A stretch of DNA of 64,000 nucleotides from positions 1 to 64,000 of the forward strand of contig NZ_SRIB01000002.1 of the NCBI RefSeq assembly GCF_004684055.1, given 5' to 3'. The notes under the pieces were generated by a model. It had not been told where the DNA came from. It was given only the letters and a program-made list of their open reading frames with translations, and ran no database searches. Numbering within the stretch: position 1 is the stretch's first letter; each line of letters begins with the position of its first letter. The translations under genes and the position numbers were made by a program. This document shows, piece by piece, positions 21,424 through 30,384 of the stretch. Source of the DNA: Soehngenia longivitae. GTDB lineage: Bacteria; Bacillota; Clostridia; Tissierellales; Tissierellaceae.

Positions 21424-22566
21424 ATGTACTATTTTGATAATGCAGCAACAACTTTTCCAAAACCAGATAGAGTTTACGATAAAGTCTACGAAGCAATGAA
21501 AGAATATGCAGCAAATCCCGGAAGATCTGGACATAAAATGGCACTTAAAGCAAATAGGGAGGTTTATGATGCTAGGGTTTTGATTTCCAAGTTCTTTCAT
21601 ATTGAGGATTGCTTTAATTTAATTTTTACGCCCAATTGCACTACAGCACTTAACATGGCCATACAAGGAACTTTAAAAGAAGGAGACCATGTAATAACTA
21701 CATCTATGGAGCATAACTCAGTGCTTCGACCAATAAAACATTTAGAACTACTCGGTGTAGAAAATACAATAGTATATGCAGATGAAAATGGATCTATATC
21801 AACAGATAGTATAAAAAAAGCCATAAGGACAAATACTAAGATGATTGCAATGACACATGTATCAAACCTTACAGGTACGATAATGCCCATTGAAGAAGTA
21901 GGAGAATTAGCTAAATCAAAAGGTATACTTTTTCTTGTTGATGCAAGCCAATCAGCTGGTGTTATTCCAATAGATGTAAATAAAACCAATATTGATTTCC
22001 TTGCTTTTCCCGGCCACAAAGGTCTATTGGGTCCACAGGGGACAGGGGGATTATTCATAAGAGACGGCTTGAGAACAGATACAATCATACAAGGTGGCAC
22101 AGGGAGTGAATCTTATTCAATTTACCAACCTGAGATAATGCCAGATAAATTTGAAAGTGGCACATTGAATATGCCAGGTATCGTAGGGCTTAAAGAAGGC
22201 TTAAATTATATATTAGAAACAGGTATAGAAAACATAAGAAAAAAGGAAGAAGAACTTTCAAAATTTTTCATCGAAGAATTGAGGAAAATAGAAGTGGTTA
22301 AAATATATGGTCCTACTGATATAAAACAAAGGGTAGGTGTCGTTCCAATTAATATAATGGATATGGACTCATCTGAAATATCATATATATTAGATGATAG
22401 ATACGATATATATGTAAGACCAGGGCTTCACTGTTCACCACTTGCACATGAAACTATAGGCACAATGGAGCAAGGAGCAGTTCGATTTAGTTTTGGTCCT
22501 TTTAATACAGAAGAAGAAGTAGAATATTTAATAAGGGCAATATTCGAAATTACTAAACAAATATAA
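21424..22566 (+). CDS. Cysteine desulfurase-like class V aminotransferase
   Basis: A 380-aa PLP enzyme. The PLP lysine is in FPGHKGLLGPQG, and the C-terminal RPGLHCSPLAHET holds the active-site Cys typical of the NifS/SufS-like EF2568 subfamily. These enzymes take sulfur (or selenium) from cysteine (or selenocysteine) for cofactors. The start is ATG 21424 behind AGGAGTGA; a GTG nine bases earlier overlaps that site. The window contains three selenoproteins, so a role in selenium delivery is possible but not shown by the sequence. Confidence 0.88.
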   Translation: MYYFDNAATTFPKPDRVYDKVYEAMKEYAANPGRSGHKMALKANREVYDARVLISKFFHIEDCFNLIFTPNCTTALNMAIQGTLKEGDHVITTSMEHNSVLRPIKHLELLGVENTIVYADENGSISTDSIKKAIRTNTKMIAMTHVSNLTGTIMPIEEVGELAKSKGILFLVDASQSAGVIPIDVNKTNIDFLAFPGHKGLLGPQGTGGLFIRDGLRTDTIIQGGTGSESYSIYQPEIMPDKFESGTLNMPGIVGLKEGLNYILETGIENIRKKEEELSKFFIEELRKIEVVKIYGPTDIKQRVGVVPINIMDMDSSEISYILDDRYDIYVRPGLHCSPLAHETIGTMEQGAVRFSFGPFNTEEEVEYLIRAIFEITKQI

Positions 22567-22576
22567 GGGTGATAGA

Positions 22577-23095
22577 ATGGAACAATTTTTAAAACTAGTT
22601 GAAGATTATACAACATATATTATATTAGGAATAACTTTTTTTACAGCCGTATTATTTATCATTGTCTTAGTACAAAACAATAGGATAAAAAAAGAGAGGG
22701 AAAAGTATCAATCCCTCACAAAAGGGCTAACTGGAGTAAATTTTGAAGAGCTTTTCATACATATCAATTCTGATATAAATGACATAAATTCAAAATTAAA
22801 GGAACTTGAAAATAATTTACTTACTGTAGAGACAAATTTAACATTTGCACTTCAAAAGATTGGGTTTTTAAGATACAATGCTTTTGCTGACATGGGAAGT
22901 GAACTTAGTTTTTCAATTGCGTTATTAGATAAATACAACAATGGGTTTGTTTTGACAAGTATATATGGGAGAGAAAAGTCTGTTAGTTTTGCAAAACCGA
23001 TAAAAAATGGTGAATCGAATGTTCCGTTATCTCCTGAAGAGATGATAGCAATAGATAGAGCAATAAGAGGAGAGAAAGAAATCGGATTTAAATAA
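22577..23095 (+). CDS. DUF4446 family membrane-anchored protein
   Basis: A 172-aa protein with one N-terminal transmembrane segment (residues about 15-32), a coiled-coil linker and a C-terminal domain with FLRYNAFADMGSELSFSIALLD, which I recognise as DUF4446. It commonly lies near parB and cysteine desulfurase genes in Clostridia. Function unknown. Confidence 0.8.
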   Translation: MEQFLKLVEDYTTYIILGITFFTAVLFIIVLVQNNRIKKEREKYQSLTKGLTGVNFEELFIHINSDINDINSKLKELENNLLTVETNLTFALQKIGFLRYNAFADMGSELSFSIALLDKYNNGFVLTSIYGREKSVSFAKPIKNGESNVPLSPEEMIAIDRAIRGEKEIGFK

Positions 23096-23403
23096 TTCAG
23101 AAACATATCAGGCGATGAAGATATAAAGAGGTAAAATAAACCAAAAAACAAGATAAAAAACTAAAAATAAAATATTAAATTTTTGTAACATTTAATTATA
23201 ATTATAAAGCCATAAATTGACAATGATGTAAACGTTAATATAACTGATATAGAAAAGAAAATATCAGATATATTTTGGTTTACATTTTTTTTATGTTTTT
23301 TATTAAGAAGTTGTCAATAAAAGTTCATATTGGTATAATTAACTAGTAATTGTTACAAAACAGTTACAAAAATTTTCACATTAGGTGTTCAATGGAGGTA
23401 GAG
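23096..23403 (+). promoter_or_regulatory. Intergenic stretch with promoter of the M23 peptidase gene
   Basis: This 308-base AT-rich gap holds no ORF I can support. TTGTCA (23311-23316), 17 bases, TATAAT (23334-23339) is a good sigma-70 promoter about 65 bases before the peptidase gene start. I saw no clear structure in the rest. Confidence 0.7.
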
Positions 23404-24807
23404 ATGAAAAAGGAGCCGATTAAAACCTATTGGAATAGATTTAAAACAAAAGTAATAGATTTAAAAAACGATACTAAAAACTTTCATAAAATCATAATTT
23501 CTTTTACGGCTGTTGCTGTAATTATTGTAAGCTTTTCAATAGTAAATACTGTTACTAAAGCTTATTCTGTTTCAATAGGAGAAAATGTAGTGGGGGTAGT
23601 AAAAGAAAAGCAGGAAGCACTAATTATTTACGATGAAATTAAAAAAGAGTTAGAAGATACATATGATGCTAAAATCGAGCTAGAAGATGAGATTATTTTT
23701 AAAGAAACTAATATTTTTGGAGACAAATATACAGATAAAGAAGATCTAAAGAAGAATGTTGAAAGAGAGATTGATTTCAAGGTAGATGGATTCGCATTAG
23801 TAATCGATGGAGAGACTATAGGGGTATTTAAGAATAGCTCAGAGATAGAGAAAATTTTAGAAGATGTCAAAAAACCATACACAGAAATAAAAGATAGAGA
23901 AAGTACATTAAAAGAGGTCAAGTTCTTAGAGAATATTGATATACAAAAAGTAAAAGTAAATGTAGCTGACATAGCGAATGCAGAAGAAGTACTTCAAAAG
24001 ATAAAAGATGGAAAAGAAGCAAAGAAAACTCATATTGTTGAGGTCGGCGAAAGTTTATGGACTATATCCTTGATGTATGACACAGATGTTGAGAAGCTTA
24101 TAGCAGCAAATCCCGACGTAGTACCAGAAGACTTAAAACCCGGAGACGAAGTAAATCTGATTGTACCTCAACCTCTCTTAACTGTAGTAACTGTCGAAGA
24201 AGTTGAGTATACTAAAGAATTAGATTATGAAGTAACTGTTAAAGAAGACGATTCAATGTACAACACCCAAAAGAAGATCATAACTAAAGGAACTAAAGGG
24301 GAAGCAGAAGTTACTGCAAATGAAATAAGACACAATGGAATATTAGTTGAAACGAAAGTAGTTAATGAAACAGTAATTACAGAACCGAGAACAGAAGTGG
24401 TGGCTAAAGGTACAAAAGAGCCGCCAAAGACAATGGCAACAGGAACTTTCATGATGCCAACTAGAGGAAGATTATCATCACCTTATGGAAATAGAGGATC
24501 TAGGATGCACTTAGGAATAGATATTGCAAATAGTGTAGGAACTAGTATTTATGCCGCAGATGGGGGAAAAGTTGTATACACAGGATATCAAGGAAGTTAT
24601 GGCTATATGATAGAGATAGACCATGAAAATGGGTACACTACACGATATGCTCACTTAAGTAAAATACTCGTAAGTTCTGGCACGAGAGTATATAAAGGAC
24701 AAGTTATAGGGAAAATGGGTTCCACTGGAAATTCGACAGGTTCTCACCTTCATTTTGAAGTGTTAAAAAATGGAGTAAATAAAAATCCTGCTTCATATAT
24801 TTATTAG
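23404..24807 (+). CDS. LysM/G5/M23 cell-wall metallopeptidase
   Basis: A 467-aa envelope protein. It has a membrane segment near residues 30-50, an uncharacterised N-terminal region, a LysM peptidoglycan-binding domain (HIVEVGESLWTISLMYDTD), a G5 domain (VEEVEYTKELDYEVTV to EPRTEVV) and a C-terminal M23 zinc endopeptidase domain with HLGID and HLHFEV holding the metal ligands. It probably cleaves peptide crosslinks in peptidoglycan outside the membrane. The start is ATG 23404 behind GGAGGT. The walRK system, a classic regulator of such hydrolases, is encoded nearby. Confidence 0.9.
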   Translation: MKKEPIKTYWNRFKTKVIDLKNDTKNFHKIIISFTAVAVIIVSFSIVNTVTKAYSVSIGENVVGVVKEKQEALIIYDEIKKELEDTYDAKIELEDEIIFKETNIFGDKYTDKEDLKKNVEREIDFKVDGFALVIDGETIGVFKNSSEIEKILEDVKKPYTEIKDRESTLKEVKFLENIDIQKVKVNVADIANAEEVLQKIKDGKEAKKTHIVEVGESLWTISLMYDTDVEKLIAANPDVVPEDLKPGDEVNLIVPQPLLTVVTVEEVEYTKELDYEVTVKEDDSMYNTQKKIITKGTKGEAEVTANEIRHNGILVETKVVNETVITEPRTEVVAKGTKEPPKTMATGTFMMPTRGRLSSPYGNRGSRMHLGIDIANSVGTSIYAADGGKVVYTGYQGSYGYMIEIDHENGYTTRYAHLSKILVSSGTRVYKGQVIGKMGSTGNSTGSHLHFEVLKNGVNKNPASYIY

Positions 24808-24835
24808 TTATCAATGATAGGTATTGATATAAAAT

Positions 24836-24866
24836 AAAGCTCTGGCAAATTTGCCAGAGCTTTTAA
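24836..24866. terminator. Bidirectional terminator between convergent genes
   Basis: AAAGCTCTGGCAAAT and its exact complement TTTGCCAGAGCTTTT form a stem of about 14 bp with A/T runs on both sides. It serves the M23 gene (plus) and the P-type ATPase gene (minus). Confidence 0.92.
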
Positions 24867-24873
24867 TCTGCGA

Positions 24874-27570
24874 TTATTTATGAAATCTAGATAGAACTAT
24901 TTTTGACAATTCACCGACTATTAAAGGTATGAAAGCTAAAGGAATTATTACTTTCCATTCATTAAAAGTGAGTGCTTGTGTATAGAAAATATCTTGTAAA
25001 AATGGTACATAAAGTACAACTAACAACAAAGCAAATGCTCCGAGAGTTGCTAACACCATTTGCCTGTTTGAGAAAAATCCTATTTTAAATAGAGTGTATT
25101 TTTGCGATCTACTAGAATAAGCTCTCAACAACTCTGCAGTTATCAATGTTGTAAATACTATTGTTCTAACAAGAGCTAAATTTTCACTACCATAAGAATT
25201 TTGTGCCCACCAGAATGATAACAGCGATGCTGCTGCTATAGCTAAACTTTGGAATGATACTCCCAAAAGCATTTTTCTATCGAGAATTGCTTCATCTGTA
25301 TTTCTTGGAGGATGACTCATTATATCTGGTTCGCCTTTTTCCACACCTAATGCGAGAGCAGGGAAACTATCAGTTACTAAGTTTAACCACAAGAGCTGAA
25401 TAGGCAACAATGGTATTGGCCAGTTGAATACTGCAATACTTGAAAATACTAATAAAATCTCACCAATATTACAGGATAACAGGAAGAAAACAAATTTCTT
25501 TATATTGCTAAATATTATTCTTCCTTCCTCAACTGCAGACACTATACTCGCAAAGTTATCATCGGTTAAAATCATATCAGCTGTATTTTTTGCAACGTCG
25601 GTTCCAGTTATACCCATTGAAATACCTATATCTGCTTTCTTAATAGCTAGAGCGTCGTTAACTCCGTCGCCAGTCATTGCTGTGATTTCACCATTTTCTT
25701 TTAGTGCAGTTACAATTCTTACTTTATGTTCAGGAGAAACTCTTGCAAATACTTTTACTCTTTTTACAACTTCTCTTAATTCTTCATCGGAAATTTTATT
25801 TAATTCTTCTCCCATCATAGCTTCATCTTCAGATTCTACTAAACCCAAATCTTTTGCTATGGCAAATGCAGTTTCTTTATAATCTCCAGTTATAACTTTG
25901 ATATCAATGCCAGCTTTTTTACACAATTTGATTGCTTCTTTTGCTTCTGGTCTTAGAGGGTCTATCATACCCGATAATCCAACAAATATCATGTCTTTTT
26001 CTATATTCTCTGGATCTAGATTATCAGGGAGTTTGTCAAACACCTTATAAGCAACTGCCAGTACTCTCAATGCCTGTTTTGAAAAGTTTATATTAGTATC
26101 TGAAACTTTCTTTTTAAGTTCCTCAGTAAATGGAACCACTTCGCCATTTAAAAGAATATGAGAACATTTTTGAATCAATAAATCAGGTGCGCCTTTTGTA
26201 ATAGCTGTTATTTTATTTTCAATATAACCTTCATGAAATGTAGTCATCATTTTTCTTGACGCATCAAAAGGTATCTCTTGAATTCTAGGGTATTTCTCAT
26301 CTAAAGAATCTAGCTCGATGCCGCCCTTAGCTGCCAATGTAACCAATGCACCTTCAGTAGGATCTCCAACGATTTTATACTGACCGCCATTTTCGACAAG
26401 CTCTGCATCATTTACCAATGTACCCATCAACAATAAGCTTTGAACATTTTTATCTTCGAGTGGAGAGATTTTTTCATCACCTAATTTGAAATCCCCTTTA
26501 GGCTCATATCCAACTCCCTCGATATCAATTATTTTATCATTGGTGTATACCTTTACTACTGTCATTTCATTTTGTGTTAAAGTACCAGTTTTATCTGTAC
26601 ATATAACAGAAGTAGCACCAAGGGTTTCAACTGCTAGCAATTTTTTTACAATAGCATTTCTCTTGACCATTTTGTTCATTCCAATAGCAAGTACTATTGT
26701 TACAATTGCGGGCAATCCTTCAGGTATAGCTGCTACTGCAAGGCTTACAGATACCATAAACATCTCCAATGGATCTCTGTTTTGGATTAGACCATCAGCA
26801 AATACGACAATACAAATTAAAATAGTTGCTATTCCTAGTATTTTTCCCAGCTGATTTAATTTCTTTTGAAGGGGTGTAGCTTCATCTTCATAAGTTTGAA
26901 TCATAGTAGCGATTTTACCTATTTCAGTATCAGCAGCTGTCCCAACTACAACACCTTTACCTCTTCCATAAGTAACTATAGTGCTCATATATGCCATATT
27001 TACTCTGTCACCTAAAGCAACTTCACCTTCTAAAACTTTTGATGAATCTTTTTCGACAGCTACAGATTCACCAGTTAAAGATGCTTCTTCAATTTTTAAA
27101 TTTTTTGAATCAATGATCCTCAAATCTGCAGGAACGATGTCGCCTGTTTCTAAAATTACTATATCCCCAGGTACAAGTTCTCTTGAACCTATCTCTACAG
27201 TTTTTCCATCTCTTACTACTTTTGCAGTAGGTGAGGCCATCTTTTTTAAAGCGTCTAATGCTTTCTCAGCTTTTCCCTCTTGATAAAGACCTAACATCGC
27301 ATTAACAATTACAATCGCAATTATAACTATTGAATCTTGCGTTTCTCCTATAAAAAAAGAAACTAAAGCAGCTGCGATTAAAATTAAGACAAGAAAATCA
27401 CTGAATTGTGCCAATAACTTTTTAAAGAAACTTTTACCTTTCTCTTCCTTTAGCTCATTTGCACCGTATTTTTCAAGTCTTTCTTTTGCACTTGCGGTGT
27501 CTAAGCCCTTAGTAGGATCGACATTAAGCTCTTTGAGAGCTTCATCGGCACTTTTGTTATACCAATTCAT
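24874..27570 (-). CDS. P-type cation ATPase (Ca2+/Mn2+ exporter type)
   Basis: An 898-aa P2-type ATPase. It shows the phosphorylation motif DKTGTLT, TGES in the actuator domain, the cation site AAIPEGLPA in M4 and NLVTDSFPALALG in M6, and GDGVND. These are SERCA-like Ca2+ ligands. The start is ATG 27570 behind GAGGTG. The leader carries a yybP-ykoY (Mn2+) riboswitch, so Mn2+ export is the favoured role, as for Lactococcus YoaB; Ca2+ transport remains possible. It runs against the local replication direction, unlike most neighbours. Confidence 0.93.
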   Translation of the reverse strand: MNWYNKSADEALKELNVDPTKGLDTASAKERLEKYGANELKEEKGKSFFKKLLAQFSDFLVLILIAAALVSFFIGETQDSIVIIAIVIVNAMLGLYQEGKAEKALDALKKMASPTAKVVRDGKTVEIGSRELVPGDIVILETGDIVPADLRIIDSKNLKIEEASLTGESVAVEKDSSKVLEGEVALGDRVNMAYMSTIVTYGRGKGVVVGTAADTEIGKIATMIQTYEDEATPLQKKLNQLGKILGIATILICIVVFADGLIQNRDPLEMFMVSVSLAVAAIPEGLPAIVTIVLAIGMNKMVKRNAIVKKLLAVETLGATSVICTDKTGTLTQNEMTVVKVYTNDKIIDIEGVGYEPKGDFKLGDEKISPLEDKNVQSLLLMGTLVNDAELVENGGQYKIVGDPTEGALVTLAAKGGIELDSLDEKYPRIQEIPFDASRKMMTTFHEGYIENKITAITKGAPDLLIQKCSHILLNGEVVPFTEELKKKVSDTNINFSKQALRVLAVAYKVFDKLPDNLDPENIEKDMIFVGLSGMIDPLRPEAKEAIKLCKKAGIDIKVITGDYKETAFAIAKDLGLVESEDEAMMGEELNKISDEELREVVKRVKVFARVSPEHKVRIVTALKENGEITAMTGDGVNDALAIKKADIGISMGITGTDVAKNTADMILTDDNFASIVSAVEEGRIIFSNIKKFVFFLLSCNIGEILLVFSSIAVFNWPIPLLPIQLLWLNLVTDSFPALALGVEKGEPDIMSHPPRNTDEAILDRKMLLGVSFQSLAIAAASLLSFWWAQNSYGSENLALVRTIVFTTLITAELLRAYSSRSQKYTLFKIGFFSNRQMVLATLGAFALLLVVLYVPFLQDIFYTQALTFNEWKVIIPLAFIPLIVGELSKIVLSRFHK

Positions 27571-27613
27571 CAAATAACACCTCTTTCATTTAGTAATATT
27601 TATGAGCTAATAG

Positions 27614-27652
27614 AAAAAAAGACTCTTGCCCATAAACATGAACAAAAGTCTT
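27614..27652 (-). terminator. Riboswitch-controlled terminator before the P-type ATPase
   Basis: On the minus strand AAGACTTTTG can pair with the later CAAGAGTCTT, followed by a T run (27620-27614). The upstream arm overlaps the GCAAGAC segment that the aptamer needs, so ligand binding should block the terminator and switch expression on. Confidence 0.75.
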
Positions 27653-27720
27653 GCTACCTAAATAGGTGATAGCCGGGTTTAAACCGTATTGACGACTATC
27701 TTTTTCTAGCTACTCCCTTT
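27643..27720 (-). promoter_or_regulatory. yybP-ykoY (Mn2+) riboswitch aptamer
   Basis: Read on the minus strand: GGGAGTAGC (27717-27709), then AGTCGTCAATACG, CCCGGCTATC and, after a short helix ACCTATTTAGGT, GCAAGACTTTTG. These match in order the conserved pieces of the yybP-ykoY family as I know it from Bacillus subtilis yybP. The family senses Mn2+ and often controls metal exporters. Confidence 0.88.
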
Positions 27721-27731
27721 TGATATACTCT

Positions 27732-27760
27732 ATTATAGTAGAAAGACTCCCTAAATTCAA
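27732..27760 (-). promoter_or_regulatory. Promoter of the riboswitch/P-type ATPase transcript
   Basis: On the minus strand TTGAAT (27760-27755), 17 bases, TATAAT (27737-27732). It lies about a dozen bases upstream of the aptamer's first conserved G run. Confidence 0.75.
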
Positions 27761-27857
27761 TACATATTTATATTACCCAAATTAAGTTTTGGTTAACATT
27801 GACTTATTGACCAATATAAGTAATAATTTAATTATCAATTTATCATGGGGTGATCAA

Positions 27858-28547
27858 ATGATAGCAAAGATATTGGTAGCTGATGATGAAAAAGCTATTG
27901 GAGATATAGTCAAATTTAATTTGGAAAAAGAAGGATTTGAAGCTGAACTTTGTTTTGACGGTGAAGAATGTATTAAATTAATTAAAGAAAACAGTTATCA
28001 ACTGATACTTTTAGATATTATGATGCCTAAAAAAGATGGATTCGAAGTGTTAAAGGAAATTAGGCCAGATTATAAAATGCCAATAATCATATTGACAGCG
28101 AAGGAAGACGAAGAAGATAAGATAACAGGGTTAGAATTGGGGGCTGATGATTATATAATAAAGCCTTTTAGCATGAGAGAATTGATTGCCAGAGTAAAAG
28201 CGAATTTAAGGAGAATAGATTTTAATGGCGAGCAGGATTTAAATGAAATCATAGAAACCGATGGACTTAGTATAGATCTGTCTAAATACGAAGTTAGAAA
28301 GAATGGAGAAATCATAAATTTAACCCTTAGAGAATTTGAACTTTTAAAACACTTAGCTTTAAATAGTGGGCAAGTATTTACTAGAGAGCATCTGTTGGAA
28401 AATGTGTGGGGTTATGAATATTTCGGAGATATAAGAACAGTTGATGTTACAGTGAGAAGGCTTAGAGAGAAAATAGAAACACCTGATGAAGATTTTAAGT
28501 ATATATTGACTAAAAGAGGAGTAGGCTACTACTTTAGGAGGGAATGA
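27858..28547 (+). CDS. walR: Response regulator WalR (YycF)
   Basis: A 229-aa OmpR/PhoB-family regulator: a receiver domain with the acidic pocket (VADDEKA, LLDIMMPKKDG, ILTAKED) and a winged-helix output domain (LREFELLKHLALNSGQVFTRE, GDIRTVDVTVRRLREKIE). Gene order with walK, yycH, yycI and yycJ identifies it. WalRK controls cell-wall hydrolases in Firmicutes. The start is ATG 27858 behind GGGGTGAT. Confidence 0.95.
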   Translation: MIAKILVADDEKAIGDIVKFNLEKEGFEAELCFDGEECIKLIKENSYQLILLDIMMPKKDGFEVLKEIRPDYKMPIIILTAKEDEEDKITGLELGADDYIIKPFSMRELIARVKANLRRIDFNGEQDLNEIIETDGLSIDLSKYEVRKNGEIINLTLREFELLKHLALNSGQVFTREHLLENVWGYEYFGDIRTVDVTVRRLREKIETPDEDFKYILTKRGVGYYFRRE

Positions 28548-28548
28548 C

Positions 28549-30366
28549 ATGTTTTCAAGCATAAAATGGAGATTTATTGTAGTGTATTTTCTCTTAGTGT
28601 TCATAGCAATGGCTATAGTTGGAGCGTTCATTGTAAATAGATTGGAAGCCCAGCAGCTCGAAAATGTAACTGTATCTATGAAAAATAACATCGAAGCAAT
28701 ATCTTATACTTCTAGCTATTTTACAAGTGACAATTGGCTTGAAAACCAAGAGCAGATACAAAACACTCTAAACGATTGGAGGCTTGCTCAAGGAGAGACA
28801 ATATATGCTATTTACGATGAAGATGTGCCCAAAATAATTGCTACATCATCAAGAGAAGATATCTACTTAATCGGAAAAGGTGCTCTTTCAAATAAATTCA
28901 TCGACCCTAAGCTTGTCATTGATACATTTTCCGGTGTCATTTCAGAAGCCGTGTTAACAGATGAATTAGATGGAAAGATTCTTAAACACATAGCATATCC
29001 AATTTATTCAACTAGCGGAAAAATATCAGGAGTACTATACATGACATCTGATCTATCAACTGTGGAAAGTACTTTAAGCTATACTCGCTCTGTGTTAACC
29101 AGAGCGACTATGATCGCGCTTTCTACTACTATACTTTTGGGGTTTTTGATAGCAAACAGCATAACTGAACCAATAAGAGACGTAACTAGAAAAGCTTTTG
29201 AGATGACCCAAGGAAATTTCAATCAATATGTTTCAGTTAAATCCAATGACGAAATAGGTCAATTAGCTAATATGTTTAATCAGCTAACTTTAAAGCTCAA
29301 TGAAACATTGAATGAAATGGAACTAGAAAAAAATAAATTGGACACAATTTTTAGTTATATGGCAGAAGGCGTAATAGCAATAGATAAAAACGGAGAATTA
29401 ATTCATGCCAATCCAATTGGGAAAAAACTGCTAAGCATAGAAAACATTGAAATCGATAATGGAAAAAACATTTTGGATTTAAGCAAGTTAGGGTTATTGG
29501 GGATTAGTTATAAAGATGAGACCACGTTAAATGGAGAAAAGCTAATTGAGATAAGCGGAAATGTCTACAAAGTTAAATATGCACCTTATAGAAACGAAAA
29601 TCAGTCAATAGAAGGTCTTATCATAGTATATCAAGATATCACTCAAGAGCACAATCTAGACAAGATGAGAAAAGAATTTGTCGCAAATGTCAGCCATGAG
29701 CTCAAAACACCTATAACTACCATTAAAAGTTACACTGAAACGCTTATGATTGATGATGTAGATGAGGCTTATAAAAAGAAATTTTTAACTGTAATAGATG
29801 AAGAGTGTGATAGAATGAGTAGACTCGTAAGTGATCTCTTGCAGCTTTCAAATATAGACTACAAAAAAACTAAGTGGAATAAAGAGAAACTTTATATAAA
29901 TGAAATAATAGAAGACATAATATCAAAATTAAAGATCATGGCAAATGAAAAAAACATTTCAATGACTTTTAACTCAGATAAGAACTACTATACTTATGCT
30001 GACAAAGATGGACTTATACAAGTTTTTCAAAATATAATTATCAATTCAATAAAATATACTGAAAACAATGGATATGTAAAAGTAAATATGACTAAAGAAG
30101 ACCCTTATGTTGTCGTTGAAATAATTGACAATGGAATAGGGATACCAAAAGAAGATATAGACAGAGTGTTTGATAGATTTTATAGAGTAGAAAAAGGACG
30201 AAGTAGAGATCTAGGTGGTACTGGTTTAGGTCTATCAATAGCTAAAGAGATAATTGAAGCTTTCGATGGTAAAATTCAGATAGAAAGTGAAAATTTAACT
30301 GGAACTATCGTTAAAATTAAGTTGCCGTTGTTAGAAGAAATAATACAGGAATCAGATAACATCTAA
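28549..30366 (+). CDS. walK: Sensor histidine kinase WalK (YycG)
   Basis: A 605-aa membrane kinase: TM1 near residues 10-30, an extracellular sensor domain, TM2 near 180-202, a HAMP linker, a PAS domain (LDTIFSYMAEGVIAID), HisKA with the phospho-accepting His in VSHELKTPITT, and a HATPase domain (DNGIGIP, GGTGLGLSIAKEI). It starts one base after the walR stop. Confidence 0.95.
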   Translation: MFSSIKWRFIVVYFLLVFIAMAIVGAFIVNRLEAQQLENVTVSMKNNIEAISYTSSYFTSDNWLENQEQIQNTLNDWRLAQGETIYAIYDEDVPKIIATSSREDIYLIGKGALSNKFIDPKLVIDTFSGVISEAVLTDELDGKILKHIAYPIYSTSGKISGVLYMTSDLSTVESTLSYTRSVLTRATMIALSTTILLGFLIANSITEPIRDVTRKAFEMTQGNFNQYVSVKSNDEIGQLANMFNQLTLKLNETLNEMELEKNKLDTIFSYMAEGVIAIDKNGELIHANPIGKKLLSIENIEIDNGKNILDLSKLGLLGISYKDETTLNGEKLIEISGNVYKVKYAPYRNENQSIEGLIIVYQDITQEHNLDKMRKEFVANVSHELKTPITTIKSYTETLMIDDVDEAYKKKFLTVIDEECDRMSRLVSDLLQLSNIDYKKTKWNKEKLYINEIIEDIISKLKIMANEKNISMTFNSDKNYYTYADKDGLIQVFQNIIINSIKYTENNGYVKVNMTKEDPYVVVEIIDNGIGIPKEDIDRVFDRFYRVEKGRSRDLGGTGLGLSIAKEIIEAFDGKIQIESENLTGTIVKIKLPLLEEIIQESDNI

Positions 30367-30384
30367 AGAGGGAAGTATAATAAA

